Made by a program: the position numbers and the translations under genes
NCBI RefSeq assembly: GCF_002155145.1
Contig: NZ_CP021323.1
Span: 496,001 to 560,000, forward strand
DNA length: 64,000 nt
Direction: 5' to 3'
Source of the DNA: Kushneria konosiri
GTDB taxonomy: Bacteria; Pseudomonadota; Gammaproteobacteria; Pseudomonadales; Halomonadaceae
The notes under the pieces: model-generated
Told to the model about the DNA's origin: nothing
What the model saw: only the letters and a program-made list of their open reading frames with translations
The model's database searches: none
In this document: positions 39,484-50,349 of the stretch, piece by piece
How the letters are laid out: each line of letters starts with the position of its first letter
Position numbering within the stretch: position 1 is the first letter of the stretch

Positions 39484-40755
39484 TCAGCTGCCGTAGACAT
39501 CCTCAACGCTGGTCAGCGGGTAATGCGACGGATAAGCCTTCGTGGCCACACCAGAATCGACTGCCGCCTGCGCCACGGCGGAGGAGACGCGATCCAGCAG
39601 ACGCGAATCCAGCGGTGTGGGGATGATATAGCCACGACCGAACTCGAGGGCATCAAGCTCATAGGCCGTCAGGACTTCCTGCGTGACCGGCTCGCGGGCA
39701 AGATCCTTGAGTGCGTGAACGGCAGCGACCTTCATCTCTTCATTGATTTCACGTGCCCGCACATCCAGCGCACCGCGGAAGATGAAGGGAAAGCCCAATA
39801 CGTTATTGACCTGATTGGGATAATCCGACCGTCCGGTGGCCATGATCACATCATCACGCGTGGCATGCGCCGTGTCGGGATGAATTTCCGGGTCAGGGTT
39901 GGAGCAGGCAAACACGACGGGGTTGGCCGCCATTTTCTGAAGCTGCTCGGCGGTAAACAGATTGGGGCCGGAGAGCCCGATAAAGACATCGGCGCCGTCG
40001 ATGGCATCATCCAGGCTGCGCTCGGAGGTAGTGGCGGCGTAGCGCGCCTTGAACTCGTTGAGATCCTCACGACCATCATGAATCACGCCCTTGCTGTCGA
40101 GCATGCGAATGTTGTTACGCACAGCGCCACAGGCGATCAGCAGATCCATGCAGGCGATCGCTGCAGAGCCTGCGCCCAGACATACGATGCGGGCATCCTT
40201 CAGCGTTTTTCCAGCAATATCAAGGGCATTGAGAAGCCCCGCAGCCGTCACGATGGCCGTGCCGTGCTGATCATCATGAAAGACCGGGATATCGCATCGC
40301 GCCTTGAGTTCACGCTCGATCTGGAAACACTCGGGCGCCTTGATGTCCTCGAGATTGATCCCGCCCCAACTGCAGGCGATATTGGCCACGGTCTCGATAA
40401 AGGCATTGGGATCAGCGTTGTCGACTTCAATATCGATGGCATTGATCCCGGCAAAGCGCTTGAACAGCACGCCCTTGCCTTCCATGACCGGCTTGCTGGC
40501 CAGCGCCCCCAGATTGCCCAGCCCCAGAATGGCGCTGCCGTTGGAGATCACGGCCACCAGATTGCCCTTGCCGGTATAGCGGTAGGCGGTTTCGGGGTCG
40601 CGGGCGATTTCACGCACCGGCTCGGCCACGCCCGGGCTATAGGCCATGGCGAGATGCTTCGAGGAGGTTGTGGGCTTGGTCAACTCGATGCTGAGCTTGC
40701 CCGGAATTGGATAAGCGTGATAGTCCAGCGCTGCCTGTTTCTTGTCCTGAGACAT
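39484..40755 (-). CDS. Malic enzyme (oxaloacetate-decarboxylating malate dehydrogenase), short form
   Basis: Converts malate to pyruvate and CO2 with NAD(P)+. The 423-residue protein has the N-terminal MAYSPGVAEPV segment (37-47), the metal/substrate segment DDQHGTA (161-167) and the cofactor motif GAGSAA (194-199). Unlike E. coli MaeB it lacks the C-terminal phosphotransacetylase-like domain. NAD versus NADP preference cannot be read with confidence. The ATG at 40755 (MSQDKKQ) fits the family; the frame extends to 40785. It is divergent from priA. Confidence 0.93.
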   Translation of the reverse strand: MSQDKKQAALDYHAYPIPGKLSIELTKPTTSSKHLAMAYSPGVAEPVREIARDPETAYRYTGKGNLVAVISNGSAILGLGNLGALASKPVMEGKGVLFKRFAGINAIDIEVDNADPNAFIETVANIACSWGGINLEDIKAPECFQIERELKARCDIPVFHDDQHGTAIVTAAGLLNALDIAGKTLKDARIVCLGAGSAAIACMDLLIACGAVRNNIRMLDSKGVIHDGREDLNEFKARYAATTSERSLDDAIDGADVFIGLSGPNLFTAEQLQKMAANPVVFACSNPDPEIHPDTAHATRDDVIMATGRSDYPNQVNNVLGFPFIFRGALDVRAREINEEMKVAAVHALKDLAREPVTQEVLTAYELDALEFGRGYIIPTPLDSRLLDRVSSAVAQAAVDSGVATKAYPSHYPLTSVEDVYGS

Positions 40756-40987
40756 GTCGTTACTCGATCGAAAATCAATTATCAATTCGGCGAAGCGTAA
40801 CGAAAAATATCTGCCGCTACAAGCCGACTACCCCGCCATAACAGGGGATACACGAGCACTACAAGCCGGCACGTCCGCCCTGATGTCACGGCCGGCGCCG
40901 AGAACGTGCTACCCTGCCGCAGCCCGCAGAATGTCCCTCGGCAGTCGGGCAGAATCATTCCCTTTTGATTTCTGGAGCCAACCCATC

Positions 40988-43222
40988 GTGTCCACGTCCG
41001 GGCCTGACCGCGTGATTCTGGCGGTGGCCGTGCCGTCGCCACTCAAGCGGGCATTTGATTACCTGCCAGGCCCCGATGCTCCCGAGCAGGGCTGGGTCGC
41101 AGGCGTGCGTGTACGCGTCCCCTTTGGACGACGGTCAGTCATCGGTGTGGTCATCGACATTCGCCACCAAAGTGACGTGCCTGCCAATCGCTTGCGCCCC
41201 ATTGAAGCCCTGATTGATCGAACCCCCCTGCCTGAAGACTGGCTGTGGCTGTGCCGCTTTGCTGCCCGCTACTATCAGTATTCGCTGGGTGAGACCCTCA
41301 GCAGTGCCCTGCCGGCGCTACTGCGTCAGGGACGCCCACTGGCCGCACGCACTCAAGCGCGCTGGTTCATCACCGAAGCAGGCCGGACACCGGGGGAGAC
41401 TCTCGCACGTGCCCCCCGCCAGGCCGAGCTGCTGGCCGCCATTGCTCAGCATCCGCGGGGGCTGGTGGCCTCGGCCATCTCGGCGCTTGGCTTCAACCGG
41501 CCTCAGCTTCAGGCGCTGAAGGACAAGGGGTTGATCGACTGCCGCGAGGAGAATCTGGCAGCGCCTGCAAGCGCAGGCTCGCCCAAAACGCTGGCCGAGC
41601 CCACGCTGCCGCTTAACCGGGAACAGGCTGGCGTGCTGGCCGAACTGCATCAGGACCTGGACCGGTTTCGGGTCTCGCTTTTGCACGGTGTCACCGGCAG
41701 CGGCAAGACCGAGGTCTACCTGCAACTGATCGAGTCGGTGCTGGATCGCGGGCGTCAGGCGCTGGTGCTGGTCCCCGAGATCGGTCTCACGCCGCAGACC
41801 CTGTCGCGCTTTCGAAAGCGCTTTAACGCCCCGGTCATTGCCCTGCACTCCGGACTCAATGACAGTGAACGTCTCGACAGCTGGGAGGCTGCGCGTTCAG
41901 GTCGCGCCGCAGTGCTGATCGGTACCCGCTCGGCGGTCTTTACGCCGCTGGCCTCTCCTGGCGTCATCATCGTGGATGAAGAGCACGATGGCTCCTTCAA
42001 GCAGCAGGACAGCCTGCGCTATCACGCCCGCGATCTGGCGATTGCTCGCGCCCAGCGTGACGGCGTTCCGATCGTGCTGGGCAGTGCCACCCCATCGCTT
42101 GAAAGTCTTGCCCGGGCCCGCGACGGCCACTACCGCCACCTGCGGCTCAACACCCGTGCCGGCAATGCCGCACCGGCCGCCCTGTCGCTGGTGGATCTGC
42201 GCGGCAAGCCTCAGCGCGGTGGCCTCGGGCCACAGGCACTGACGGCCATCAGGGAGCATCTCGAGGCCGGGCGCCAGGTACTGGTGTTCGTCAATCGTCG
42301 CGGGTTTGCGCCCACGTTGACCTGCCATCAGTGCGGCTGGCTGGCCGAATGCCCGCAGTGTGACGCTCGCATGACCCTGCACCGCGATCCGCACCGGCTG
42401 ATCTGCCACCACTGCGAACAGCAACGCGGCGTGCCGGATGCCTGCCCGAAGTGTGGCAGCGCCGATCTCAGGCCACAGGGCGCCGGCACTGAACGCACCG
42501 AAGAGGCGTTGCAGGAAGCCTTCAGCGATACCCGCATCATGCGGATCGATCGTGACAGCACTCGCAGACGCGATGCCCTCGAACAGACGCTGAACGAAAT
42601 TCGGCAGGGCAGCTCATGCCTATTGGTCGGCACCCAGATGCTGGCCAAGGGCCATCACTTCCCGCATGTCACGCTGGTGGTCGTGGTCAATGCCGACGGC
42701 GGACTTTACAGTGCCGACTTTCGTGCGCTCGAGCACTCCGCGCAGCTGCTGACCCAGGTCGCCGGCCGTGCCGGGCGCGCCCAGCACCCCGGGCGGGTAC
42801 TGATTCAGACCCTGCACCCCGAAGACCCGAGCCTTCGGCTACTGGTCGAGGAAGGTTATGACGCTCTGGCCGAAGAGCTTTTGACCGAGCGCCGCCTGGC
42901 CGGCCTGCCCCCCTTTCGCTTCATGGCCCTCATGCGCGGTGAAAGCGCGCGCATGGAGGCGGTGATCGAGCTGTTCGCCCGGGCCGGAGAGGCCATGCGG
43001 GCATGGCTCGACGAACGGGGTCTGGCGGTTCACTGCCTGGGGCCGGTCCCGGCGCCCATGGAGCGACGCCAGAACCGCTATCACGCCCAGCTGCTGCTCA
43101 GCGCCGACCGGCGCAGCGCACTGCATGAAGCCAGCGCCTGGCTGGACGAATGGATGATGCAGCAGGCCGATGCAAGACGCCTGCGCTACAGCATCGATAT
43201 CGATCCGCAGGAGATGTATTGA
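40988..43222 (+). CDS. priA: Primosomal replication helicase PriA
   Basis: A 744-residue 3'-to-5' superfamily 2 helicase that restarts stalled replication forks. The DNA-binding N-domain includes FDYLPG and RVRVPFGRR. Walker A GVTGSGKT is at 234-241 and the DEEH box at 330-333. Eight Cys in four CxxC-type pairs between about 446 and 485 bind two zinc ions, and the helicase C-domain follows. I chose the GTG at 40988 with GGAG upstream, giving the family length; the open frame continues left into the malic enzyme promoter region. Head of the priA-argS-ftsN group. Confidence 0.95.
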   Translation: MSTSGPDRVILAVAVPSPLKRAFDYLPGPDAPEQGWVAGVRVRVPFGRRSVIGVVIDIRHQSDVPANRLRPIEALIDRTPLPEDWLWLCRFAARYYQYSLGETLSSALPALLRQGRPLAARTQARWFITEAGRTPGETLARAPRQAELLAAIAQHPRGLVASAISALGFNRPQLQALKDKGLIDCREENLAAPASAGSPKTLAEPTLPLNREQAGVLAELHQDLDRFRVSLLHGVTGSGKTEVYLQLIESVLDRGRQALVLVPEIGLTPQTLSRFRKRFNAPVIALHSGLNDSERLDSWEAARSGRAAVLIGTRSAVFTPLASPGVIIVDEEHDGSFKQQDSLRYHARDLAIARAQRDGVPIVLGSATPSLESLARARDGHYRHLRLNTRAGNAAPAALSLVDLRGKPQRGGLGPQALTAIREHLEAGRQVLVFVNRRGFAPTLTCHQCGWLAECPQCDARMTLHRDPHRLICHHCEQQRGVPDACPKCGSADLRPQGAGTERTEEALQEAFSDTRIMRIDRDSTRRRDALEQTLNEIRQGSSCLLVGTQMLAKGHHFPHVTLVVVVNADGGLYSADFRALEHSAQLLTQVAGRAGRAQHPGRVLIQTLHPEDPSLRLLVEEGYDALAEELLTERRLAGLPPFRFMALMRGESARMEAVIELFARAGEAMRAWLDERGLAVHCLGPVPAPMERRQNRYHAQLLLSADRRSALHEASAWLDEWMMQQADARRLRYSIDIDPQEMY

Positions 43223-43432
43223 ACCGGTCTTCCCCGCCGCAAGGGGCCTGATACATGCCGGACACAATACCGGTTTTGACACTGCCGACGGTTGAACGAT
43301 AATGGCGGGCGCCAAAGCGCCTGCCCCGTTTGATTCACCCTCAGTGTCAGCGCGGACATTCTGTTTCGGGGCGCGCAGTTCAAGACCTGGCCGAATGCGT
43401 CGGGCCAGCCATCCACGACCATAGATGCCAGC

Positions 43433-45118
43433 ATGAAAGAGACGATTACCCTACTGCTCAATACGGCGCTCGAGGCGCTCAAGGCCGAAGGCGCCCTGCC
43501 CGTTGGCACCCAGCCCGACATCCGTGTCGACGCTGCGCGTGACCGGGCCCACGGCGACTACGCCAGCAACCTGGCCATGATGCTGGCCAAGCCTGCCGGC
43601 ATGAAACCGCGCGATCTGGCCGAGCGTCTGATCGATGCCCTGCCGGCCTCCAGTGCCATCTCAAGGGTCGAGATCGCAGGCCCCGGCTTTATCAACTTTT
43701 TCGTTAACACCAGTGCCGCCGGCGAAGTGCTGTTCGACATTCTCGAAGCCGGTGATGATTTCGGCCGCAACCGCGACGGCGCCGGCCAGAAGGTGCAGGT
43801 CGAGTTTGTCTCGGCCAACCCGACCGGTCCGCTGCACGTGGGGCACGGCCGCGGTGCGGCAGTGGGCGACAGCCTGTGCCGCCTGCTCGAGGCCAACGGC
43901 TTTGAGGTGACCCGCGAGTTCTACTACAACGATGCCGGTGCCCAGATCGACAATCTGGCCCTGTCAGTGGCGGCTCGCATCAAGGGCATAGAGCCCAACG
44001 ATCCGGCCTGGCCGGCCGACGGTTATCGCGGTGAATACATCCAGGACGTGGCACGCGCCTATATGCAGGGCGAGACCGTCACGGCCGACGACCGCCAGGT
44101 CACTGCCGCCGCCAACCCTGATGACATGGACGCCATCCGCGCCTTCGCCGTGGCCTGGCTGCGCCATGAACAGGATCTCGATCTCAAGGCCTTCGGGGTC
44201 GGTTTTGATGTCTTTTTCCTCGAGTCCGACCTTTACGAAAGCGGTAAGGTAGAAGACACCGTAGAGCGTCTGATTCAGGGCGGTCACACCTATGAATCCG
44301 ATGGCGCCCTGTGGCTTCGGACCACGGACTTTGGGGATGACAAGGACCGCGTGATGCGAAAGCGCGAGGGTGGCTACACCTACTTCCTGCCCGATGTCGC
44401 CTATCATCTGGACAAGTGGCAGCGCGGCTTCACCACCGTCATCAACGAACAGGGCGCCGATCACCACTCTACCGTGACGCGCGTGCGCGCCGGGCTGCAG
44501 GCGCTTGACGCCGGCATTCCGAAGGGCTGGCCGGACTACGTGCTGCACCAGATGGTACTGGTCACCCGTTCGGGCCAGGAGGTCAAACTCTCCAAGCGCG
44601 CCGGCAGCTACGTGACCCTGCGCGATCTCATCGATGAAGTCGGCCGCGACGCCACGCGCTATTTTCTGGTATCGCGCGCGGCCACCTCGCAGATGACCTT
44701 TGATATCGATCTGGCCCGCTCGCAGTCCAGCGACAACCCGGTCTATTACGCCCAGTACGCTCATGCCCGTGTGTGCAGCGTCGAGGCGAAGGCCGCCAGT
44801 AACGATCAACCCTTTGATGCCGAACTGGCGCGCGCCTCGCTGCACCTGCTCGAGGATGCTCGCGAGCGCGACCTGATCAATCGCCTGGGCAGCTGGCCCG
44901 AGACGGTGCGTCGCGCCGCCGATCAGCGCGAGCCCCAGCAGATCGCCCTGTATCTGCAGGAGCTCGCCAGCGAATTTCATACCTGTTACAACGCCGTCAA
45001 GGTCATGGTCGATGACGCTGACCTGCGCAACGCGCGACTGGCGCTGGGTCTGGCGGTGCGCCAGGTCATGCGCAACGGCCTCGATCTGCTGGGCGTGTCG
45101 GCCCCCAGGGAGATGTAA
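43433..45118 (+). CDS. argS: Arginyl-tRNA synthetase
   Basis: A class I aminoacyl-tRNA synthetase of 561 residues. The HIGH signature is HVGH at 135-138, and the KMSKS counterpart is [13 protein letters not shown]. An N-terminal Add-1 domain and the C-terminal DALR anticodon-binding domain are present. The last 130 residues are helical and end [13 protein letters not shown], as in other ArgS. ftsN begins immediately after the stop codon (45119), so the two are coupled. Confidence 0.97.
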   Translation: MKETITLLLNTALEALKAEGALPVGTQPDIRVDAARDRAHGDYASNLAMMLAKPAGMKPRDLAERLIDALPASSAISRVEIAGPGFINFFVNTSAAGEVLFDILEAGDDFGRNRDGAGQKVQVEFVSANPTGPLHVGHGRGAAVGDSLCRLLEANGFEVTREFYYNDAGAQIDNLALSVAARIKGIEPNDPAWPADGYRGEYIQDVARAYMQGETVTADDRQVTAAANPDDMDAIRAFAVAWLRHEQDLDLKAFGVGFDVFFLESDLYESGKVEDTVERLIQGGHTYESDGALWLRTTDFGDDKDRVMRKREGGYTYFLPDVAYHLDKWQRGFTTVINEQGADHHSTVTRVRAGLQALDAGIPKGWPDYVLHQMVLVTRSGQEVKLSKRAGSYVTLRDLIDEVGRDATRYFLVSRAATSQMTFDIDLARSQSSDNPVYYAQYAHARVCSVEAKAASNDQPFDAELARASLHLLEDARERDLINRLGSWPETVRRAADQREPQQIALYLQELASEFHTCYNAVKVMVDDADLRNARLALGLAVRQVMRNGLDLLGVSAPREM

Positions 45119-45958
45119 ATGGCACAGCGCCAGAGCAAAAAGGCGCCCTCGGGCAAGGGCGCCACATCACGCAACAAATCAAAATCCGGCGACGGCTTCC
45201 ATATTCCCGGCTGGCTATGGGCACTGGTCGGCATCATTGCAGGCTTTGCGATCGCGCAGTATTTCCACAACGATGCCCCGCCCAAGCGTGACCAGGTGGC
45301 CGCCGTGGTGGCCAAAAAGCGCGCCGACGGCGGCGATCAGCAAAAGGGCAGCGAGTCTGCATCGACAGCCGAGGAAAAGGACCAGATGCCGACGTTCGAG
45401 TTCTATACCCTGCTGCCCGAGTCGGAAGTGATTGCACCGAACGTGGAAGACTACAACTCGGCGCCGCGTCCAGGCACCGAGGGCGCCGTGCTCGAGCAGC
45501 ACGCCAGGCGCATCGCCGGCAGCAACGGCTCCGCTTCGGTCAGCAATCCCGAGGGTAACAAGGCGTCCTCATCACAACAGAGCGCCTCACCCAGCAAGCC
45601 CGAGCCGAAAAGCAGCGCCGACAGCGGTGATGCCATCCAACAGATGGCCTCTCGTCATGAAGCCTCCAGCAGCCGCCAGAGCGCGCCTGCCAAACAGCAG
45701 AGTGCGAGCAGCGCCGGCAACGGCCCCAGCTACATGCTGCAGGCAGCATCGTTCAAGTCACAAAGCGATGCCAACAACATGGCCGGCAAGCTGCGGGACC
45801 TGGGACTGGTCATGCAGGTCACTCAGGTCAAAACGGCTGATAACACGACCTGGTATCGCGTTCAGGCCGGTCCCTACCGGGATTCCGGAGAGCTGGCTCG
45901 TGCTCGTGGGCTGATGCAGACCCGTGGTATCGACCCGATGCAGATCCAGCAGCGCTAG
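45119..45958 (+). CDS. ftsN: Cell division protein FtsN (SPOR domain)
   Basis: A 279-residue bitopic protein. It has a basic cytoplasmic tail, one membrane helix at about residues 37-56 (WLWALVGIIAGFAIAQYF), a long Ser/Gln/Ala-rich periplasmic linker and a C-terminal SPOR domain (about 203-279, YMLQAASFKSQSDANNMAGK) that binds denuded septal glycan. Gene order argS-ftsN-hslVU is that of Pseudomonas and supports FtsN over other SPOR proteins. A terminator follows. Confidence 0.88.
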   Translation: MAQRQSKKAPSGKGATSRNKSKSGDGFHIPGWLWALVGIIAGFAIAQYFHNDAPPKRDQVAAVVAKKRADGGDQQKGSESASTAEEKDQMPTFEFYTLLPESEVIAPNVEDYNSAPRPGTEGAVLEQHARRIAGSNGSASVSNPEGNKASSSQQSASPSKPEPKSSADSGDAIQQMASRHEASSSRQSAPAKQQSASSAGNGPSYMLQAASFKSQSDANNMAGKLRDLGLVMQVTQVKTADNTTWYRVQAGPYRDSGELARARGLMQTRGIDPMQIQQR

Positions 45959-45980
45959 GGCGCGATTCCGCCCGAGCCCG

Positions 45981-46020
45981 GGGCGCCTGTTGCGATGCAG
46001 CAGGCGCCCTTTCCTTTTTT
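45981..46020 (+). terminator. Intrinsic terminator after ftsN
   Basis: The stem GGGCGCCTG (45981-45989) with CAGGCGCCC (46001-46009), with three further inner pairs, is followed by TTTCCTTTTTT. It separates the priA-argS-ftsN transcripts from hslVU. Confidence 0.88.
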
Positions 46021-46121
46021 GAGACCATCTTTCAGAAGCTCTACCTTTCCTCTCCCGCTATCAAACGAGGGCTAATCAACGCCAGCCTGCACACTTCAGA
46101 CAACTTCCCTGGTGGTCATGG

Positions 46122-46150
46122 CTTGATTTGAGCCGCGAGCGCCCGCACTT
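46122..46150 (+). promoter_or_regulatory. Candidate heat-shock (sigma-32-type) promoter of hslVU
   Basis: CTTGATT (46122-46128) resembles the sigma-32 -35 element CTTGAAA. After 13 bases comes CCCGCACTT, a loose match to the -10 element CCCCATNT. It lies about 100 bases before hslV, an operon that is heat-shock-controlled in E. coli. The -10 match is poor. Confidence 0.3.
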
Positions 46151-46251
46151 CATGGGAAAGTTTTCAGCAACGCAGATGAGTTCAGGCGCCTCAAGCGCCG
46201 TTTGCGTTCAAGTCACCAGGTGCATGTCACCAACGCATTGGAGTAGCGCCG

Positions 46252-46773
46252 ATGACCACGATTGTATCGGTTCGCCGCGGCGAACAGGTCGCCCTGGGTG
46301 GCGACGGACAGGTATCGCTGGGCAATACGGTCATGAAGGGGAATGCCAGCAAGGTCCGCCGTTTTTACCGAGGCCAGGTGCTGGCAGGCTTTGCCGGCGG
46401 TACGGCAGATGCCTTTACCCTGTTTGAGCGCTTTGAAGCGCAGCTTGAGAAGTACCAGGGGCATCTGACCAAGGCCGCCGTTGAGCTTGCCAAGGAGTGG
46501 CGCACCGACCGCGCCCTTCGCAAGCTCGAGGCGATGCTGGCCGTGGCCGACCGCAACGCCTCGCTGATCATTACGGGCACCGGCGATGTGCTGGAACCCG
46601 AACACGGCATTATCACCATCGGTTCGGGTGGTCAGTATGCCAATGCCGCCGCTCGGGCACTGGTTCAGAATACCGACCTGTCAGCGCGTGAAATTACCGA
46701 AAAGAGCCTCGCGATTGCGGCAGATATCTGTGTGTACACCAACCACAACGTGACGCTCGAATCACTGGACTGA
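46252..46773 (+). CDS. hslV: ATP-dependent protease proteolytic subunit HslV
   Basis: Threonine protease of the HslUV complex, 173 residues. After removal of Met the sequence begins TTIVSVRR, exposing the catalytic Thr. [22 protein letters not shown] and [17 protein letters not shown] are diagnostic, and [14 protein letters not shown] forms the conserved beta-alpha segment. It forms two stacked hexamers capped by HslU. hslU starts 2 bases after its stop. Confidence 0.97.
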   Translation: MTTIVSVRRGEQVALGGDGQVSLGNTVMKGNASKVRRFYRGQVLAGFAGGTADAFTLFERFEAQLEKYQGHLTKAAVELAKEWRTDRALRKLEAMLAVADRNASLIITGTGDVLEPEHGIITIGSGGQYANAAARALVQNTDLSAREITEKSLAIAADICVYTNHNVTLESLD

Positions 46774-46775
46774 TC

Positions 46776-48140
46776 ATGACCGAGACTTCCATGACCGATC
46801 AAAATGCCAACAGCCAACACATGACCCCGCGCGAGATCGTGCATGCGCTGGATCAATACATCATCGGCCAGGCCGATGCCAAACGCGCCGTGGCCATCGC
46901 CCTGCGCAACCGCTGGCGTCGCATGCAGCTTGACGATGCGCTGCGACCCGAGGTCACGCCCAAGAACATCCTGATGATCGGCCCGACCGGGGTGGGCAAG
47001 ACCGAAATCGCCCGCCGTCTGGCCAAACTGGCCAATGCGCCGTTCATCAAGATCGAGGCGACCAAATTCACCGAGGTCGGCTACGTTGGTCGCGATGTTG
47101 AATCGATCATTCGTGATCTGGTGGAAGCCGCGATCAAGCTGGTCCGTGAACAGGCCAAGGCACAGGTCGGCCACAAGGCCGACGACGCTGCAGAGGAGCG
47201 CATTCTTGACGCCCTGCTGCCGCCTGCTCGTGGCAGCGAGTACGACAGTGGCAAGAGCCGTGACAGTGCCACACGTCAGACCTTTCGCAAGCAGCTGCGC
47301 GAAGGCAAGCTCGATGACAAGGAAATCGACATCGAGCTGTCGCCGGCAGGCCAGGGCATGGACTTTCAGGCCCCTCCCGGCATGGAAGACATGGCCAATC
47401 AGCTGTCCAGCATGTTTTCGAACATGGGCAAGCAGAACAAGGAAACGCGTCGCATCACCGTCAAGGAAGCCCTCAAGGTGGTCCGTGACGAGGAAGCCTC
47501 GCGCCTGGTCAACGATGAAGACCTCAAGGCCCGCGCGATCGAGGCCGTCGAGCAAAACGGTATCGTGTTCCTCGATGAGATCGACAAGGTGGCCAAGCGT
47601 GCCGAGTCCGGCAGCGGCGGCGATGTCTCCCGCGAGGGTGTCCAGCGTGACCTGCTGCCGCTGATCGAGGGATCGACGGTCTCTACCAAGCATGGCATGG
47701 TCCATACCGACCACATCCTCTTTATCGCCTCGGGCGCGTTCCACCTCTCCAAGCCCTCGGATCTGATTCCGGAGCTGCAGGGGCGTCTGCCGATTCGCGT
47801 TGAGCTGTCGGCGCTGTCGCCGGGTGAATTCAAGCGCATTCTGACCGAGCCGTCTGCTTCGCTGACGCGCCAGTATGAGGCGCTGATGAAAACCGAAGGG
47901 CTGGACGTTCAATTTACCGATGATGGCATCGAGCGCATCGCGCAGATCGCCTGGCAGGTCAACGAGGGCACCGAAAACATTGGGGCACGTCGCCTGCATA
48001 CGGTCATGGAACGCCTGCTGGAAGAAGCACTGTTTGAAGGTAGCGACATGCAGGGTCCGCTGGTCATTGACGGCGCCTATGTCGATGAGCGTCTGGGGGC
48101 ACTGGCACGCGACGAGGATCTGTCGCGCTACATCCTCTAA
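46776..48140 (+). CDS. hslU: HslUV protease ATPase subunit HslU
   Basis: AAA+ unfoldase of 454 residues that feeds substrates to HslV. The N-terminal [23 protein letters not shown] is followed by Walker A GPTGVGKT (69-76), an intermediate I-domain (about 110-240) and Walker [12 protein letters not shown]. The C-terminal tail LSRYIL docks into HslV. The first ATG at 46776 adds a few residues compared with an ATG at 46791; neither has a strong ribosome-binding site, consistent with coupling to hslV. Confidence 0.97.
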   Translation: MTETSMTDQNANSQHMTPREIVHALDQYIIGQADAKRAVAIALRNRWRRMQLDDALRPEVTPKNILMIGPTGVGKTEIARRLAKLANAPFIKIEATKFTEVGYVGRDVESIIRDLVEAAIKLVREQAKAQVGHKADDAAEERILDALLPPARGSEYDSGKSRDSATRQTFRKQLREGKLDDKEIDIELSPAGQGMDFQAPPGMEDMANQLSSMFSNMGKQNKETRRITVKEALKVVRDEEASRLVNDEDLKARAIEAVEQNGIVFLDEIDKVAKRAESGSGGDVSREGVQRDLLPLIEGSTVSTKHGMVHTDHILFIASGAFHLSKPSDLIPELQGRLPIRVELSALSPGEFKRILTEPSASLTRQYEALMKTEGLDVQFTDDGIERIAQIAWQVNEGTENIGARRLHTVMERLLEEALFEGSDMQGPLVIDGAYVDERLGALARDEDLSRYIL

Positions 48141-48177
48141 ACGTCTTTATCGTTTAACGCCAACAGCGTATCCTGGA

Positions 48178-48209
48178 GGGCGGCCCGTTCATGGGCCGCC
48201 CGTTTTTTT
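48178..48209 (+). terminator. Intrinsic terminator after hslU
   Basis: A nine-bp perfect stem, GGGCGGCCC with GGGCCGCCC and a six-base loop, is followed by GTTTTTTT. It closes the hslVU operon 37 bases past its stop. Confidence 0.92.
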
Positions 48210-48213
48210 AAAA

Positions 48214-48248
48214 GGATGAAGCGCCCTTCCCGCAAGGGCGCTTCATCC
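48214..48248 (+). repeat. Second perfect hairpin directly after the hslU terminator
   Basis: GGATGAAGCGCCCTT (48214-48228) pairs with AAGGGCGCTTCATCC (48234-48248) over 15 bp with a five-base loop. No U-run follows. It lies between the terminator and the next gene, whose ATG is 30 bases on, so it may fold in that gene's 5' leader or act as a backup barrier. Confidence 0.7.
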
Positions 48249-48277
48249 GGTGCTACCTGATATCATGGAGACGTCCC

Positions 48278-48670
48278 ATGAGTGCCCCCATGCCAACCGG
48301 CGTTCACTACCATCAGCGCAGTCGTGAACTGGCGCTGACCTATGACCTCAACGGTGAATCGCAAAGCTTTCGACTCAGTGCCGAAATGCTCAGGGTCTAT
48401 TCACCCTCGGCCGAGGTGCGAGGCCACAGCCCGGAGCAGGCCGTTTTGCAGACCGGCATGAAGTACGTGGGTCTGAAAAACATTACGCCTGTGGGCAATT
48501 ACGCCCTCAAGCTGCACTTCGATGACGGTCATGACAGCGGCCTTTATACCTATGCCTATCTCTGGGAGATGATCGAAAACCGCGATCTGTGGTGGGACGA
48601 CTATCTTCACGAGCTCAAAAAGGCCAATGCCTCACGCGAACCGCTGGGCATCCCGCTGCAGCGTCAATGA
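48278..48670 (+). CDS. DUF971 domain protein (gamma-butyrobetaine hydroxylase-like N-terminal domain)
   Basis: A 130-residue cytoplasmic protein consisting of the DUF971 fold: LALTYDLNGESQSFRLSAEMLRVYSPSAEVRGH and VGNYALKLHFDDGHDSGLYTYAYLWEM. This domain is found alone in many proteobacteria and fused to gamma-butyrobetaine hydroxylase in others; some relatives act in iron-sulphur cluster handling. The same gene sits between hslU and ubiE in pseudomonads. Function here is not established. Confidence 0.85.
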   Translation: MSAPMPTGVHYHQRSRELALTYDLNGESQSFRLSAEMLRVYSPSAEVRGHSPEQAVLQTGMKYVGLKNITPVGNYALKLHFDDGHDSGLYTYAYLWEMIENRDLWWDDYLHELKKANASREPLGIPLQRQ

Positions 48671-48837
48671 TCCGGGCGCCTGATGGGCGTCAGGACAAAT
48701 GACCTCCTGAAAGCTACAATGGCATTCGACCGGCGCGACCCTCCCGACCGGATAGACGGTGCATCGTGCCCAGGGGGCAGGTAGCGCCATTGACGATATC
48801 AGAACACATGACTTGCAAACGCTGACAGGGGAACGCC

Positions 48838-49584
48838 ATGGACAAGCAGACAACGCACTTCGGCTATGAGGAAGTCCCTGTCGAGGATAAGGCCGGACGC
48901 GTCGAGCAGGTCTTCGATAGCGTGGCACGCCGCTATGACATCATGAACGATCTGATGTCGATGGGCATTCATCGCTTCTGGAAGCGTGTGGTGATGGAGC
49001 GTTCAGGCGTACGCCGCGGCCATACCGTACTGGATCTCGCCGGCGGCACCGGCGATCTGACGGCCAAATTCGTGGAGCGCGTCGGCCCCACCGGTCGTGT
49101 GGTACTGGCCGATATCAACGCCTCCATGCTGCAGGTCGGACGTGATCGTCTGATGGATCGTGGCATCGGCGCGCAGGTCGAGATTGTTCAGGCCGACGCC
49201 CAGGCACTGCCCTTCCCTGACAATACCTTTGACTGCATTACCATCGCCTTCGGTCTGCGCAACGTGACCGACAAGGATGCAGCGCTTGCGTCGATGACGC
49301 GCGTGCTCAAGCCGGGCGGACGACTGTTGATTCTGGAATTCTCAAAGCCCGTCAATGCGGTCTTCGAGAAGGTCTACGACCAGTACTCCTTCCATGTTCT
49401 GCCGCGCATCGGCAAGTGGGTGGCCAACGACGCCGACTCCTATCGCTACCTGGCCGAATCGATCCGCATGCACCCCGATCAGCCGACACTCAAGGCCATG
49501 ATGGAAAATGCAGGTCTCGAGCGGGTCGAGTACACCAACATGACCGGCGGTGTTGTGGCACTGCACCGCGGTATCAAGTTCTGA
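48838..49584 (+). CDS. ubiE: Demethylmenaquinone/ubiquinone methyltransferase UbiE
   Basis: S-adenosylmethionine-dependent C-methyltransferase of ubiquinone (and menaquinone) synthesis, 248 residues. The UbiE signature [22 protein letters not shown] is at 25-46, the SAM-binding motif [10 protein letters not shown] at 64-73, and [20 protein letters not shown] follows later. It opens a run of ubiquinone genes (ubiE, ubiJ, ubiB) in the conserved order. Confidence 0.97.
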   Translation: MDKQTTHFGYEEVPVEDKAGRVEQVFDSVARRYDIMNDLMSMGIHRFWKRVVMERSGVRRGHTVLDLAGGTGDLTAKFVERVGPTGRVVLADINASMLQVGRDRLMDRGIGAQVEIVQADAQALPFPDNTFDCITIAFGLRNVTDKDAALASMTRVLKPGGRLLILEFSKPVNAVFEKVYDQYSFHVLPRIGKWVANDADSYRYLAESIRMHPDQPTLKAMMENAGLERVEYTNMTGGVVALHRGIKF

Positions 49585-49713
49585 ACGTCCCGCGCGGATG
49601 ATGCCCATCACCTGGCAACATCCGCCGGGCCGCTTTCCCGACAGGGTTAATGGCATGACACACGCGTATTTCATGACTTTTCGTCATTGCATACCTCAAG
49701 GGCAGTTCTGCTG

Positions 49714-50349
49714 ATGTCCTTTATGACCCCCGTACTGCTGGCAGGCGTTGAGAAAACGGTGAATCGTCTGCTGGCGCGCGACCCGGCAGCCCCGTCCCGT
49801 CTCGCGGCCATGGCAGGACAGCGCCTTTTACTGAGACTTGAATCCCCCAGGATCGAAGTCCTGGTGATCTTTCATATTCACGGCCTGACGCTCGCCTCAC
49901 TGCCCGACGGCGAAGACCGGGACGCCGACACCACCATCGAAATCGATGCCGATACGCTGGGCGCCCTGCTGGGCGGCATGCCGATCCAGTCGCTCATGAC
50001 CAGCCACCGGCTGGTCGTGCGTGGCCAGCTCGGTCTTTTGATGCAGGCCCGCGAACTGCTGATGGATCTTGATATCAACTGGGAAGGCGCCTTTGCCGAG
50101 TGGTTTGGCGAGGCGCCGGCACACAGCCTGGCCACCGGACTGCGACGTCTGGGCCATTTTGGCGTGCACTCCTCCAAAAGCCTGGAACAGGATCTGCGCG
50201 AGTACATCCTGGAAGAGGGGCAATGGCTTGCCGGCCGCGGCCGCTTTGATGTCGCCCGTGACCACCTGACCGAACTCGAAATTGCGACGGACCGGCTGGA
50301 AGCCCGGCTTGAACGTCTCAATCGTCGTCTGCGAGGGCACCACTCTTGA
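49714..50349 (+). CDS. ubiJ: Ubiquinone biosynthesis accessory protein UbiJ (SCP2 domain)
   Basis: A 211-residue SCP2-type lipid-binding protein required for aerobic ubiquinone synthesis as part of the Ubi metabolon with UbiK. The SCP2 domain covers about 1-125, with [20 protein letters not shown] helical, charged C-terminal tail (about 160-211) forms a coiled coil. The start at 49714 ([11 protein letters not shown]) is preferred over the upstream frame. It overlaps ubiB by one base (TGATG). Confidence 0.88.
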   Translation: MSFMTPVLLAGVEKTVNRLLARDPAAPSRLAAMAGQRLLLRLESPRIEVLVIFHIHGLTLASLPDGEDRDADTTIEIDADTLGALLGGMPIQSLMTSHRLVVRGQLGLLMQARELLMDLDINWEGAFAEWFGEAPAHSLATGLRRLGHFGVHSSKSLEQDLREYILEEGQWLAGRGRFDVARDHLTELEIATDRLEARLERLNRRLRGHHS

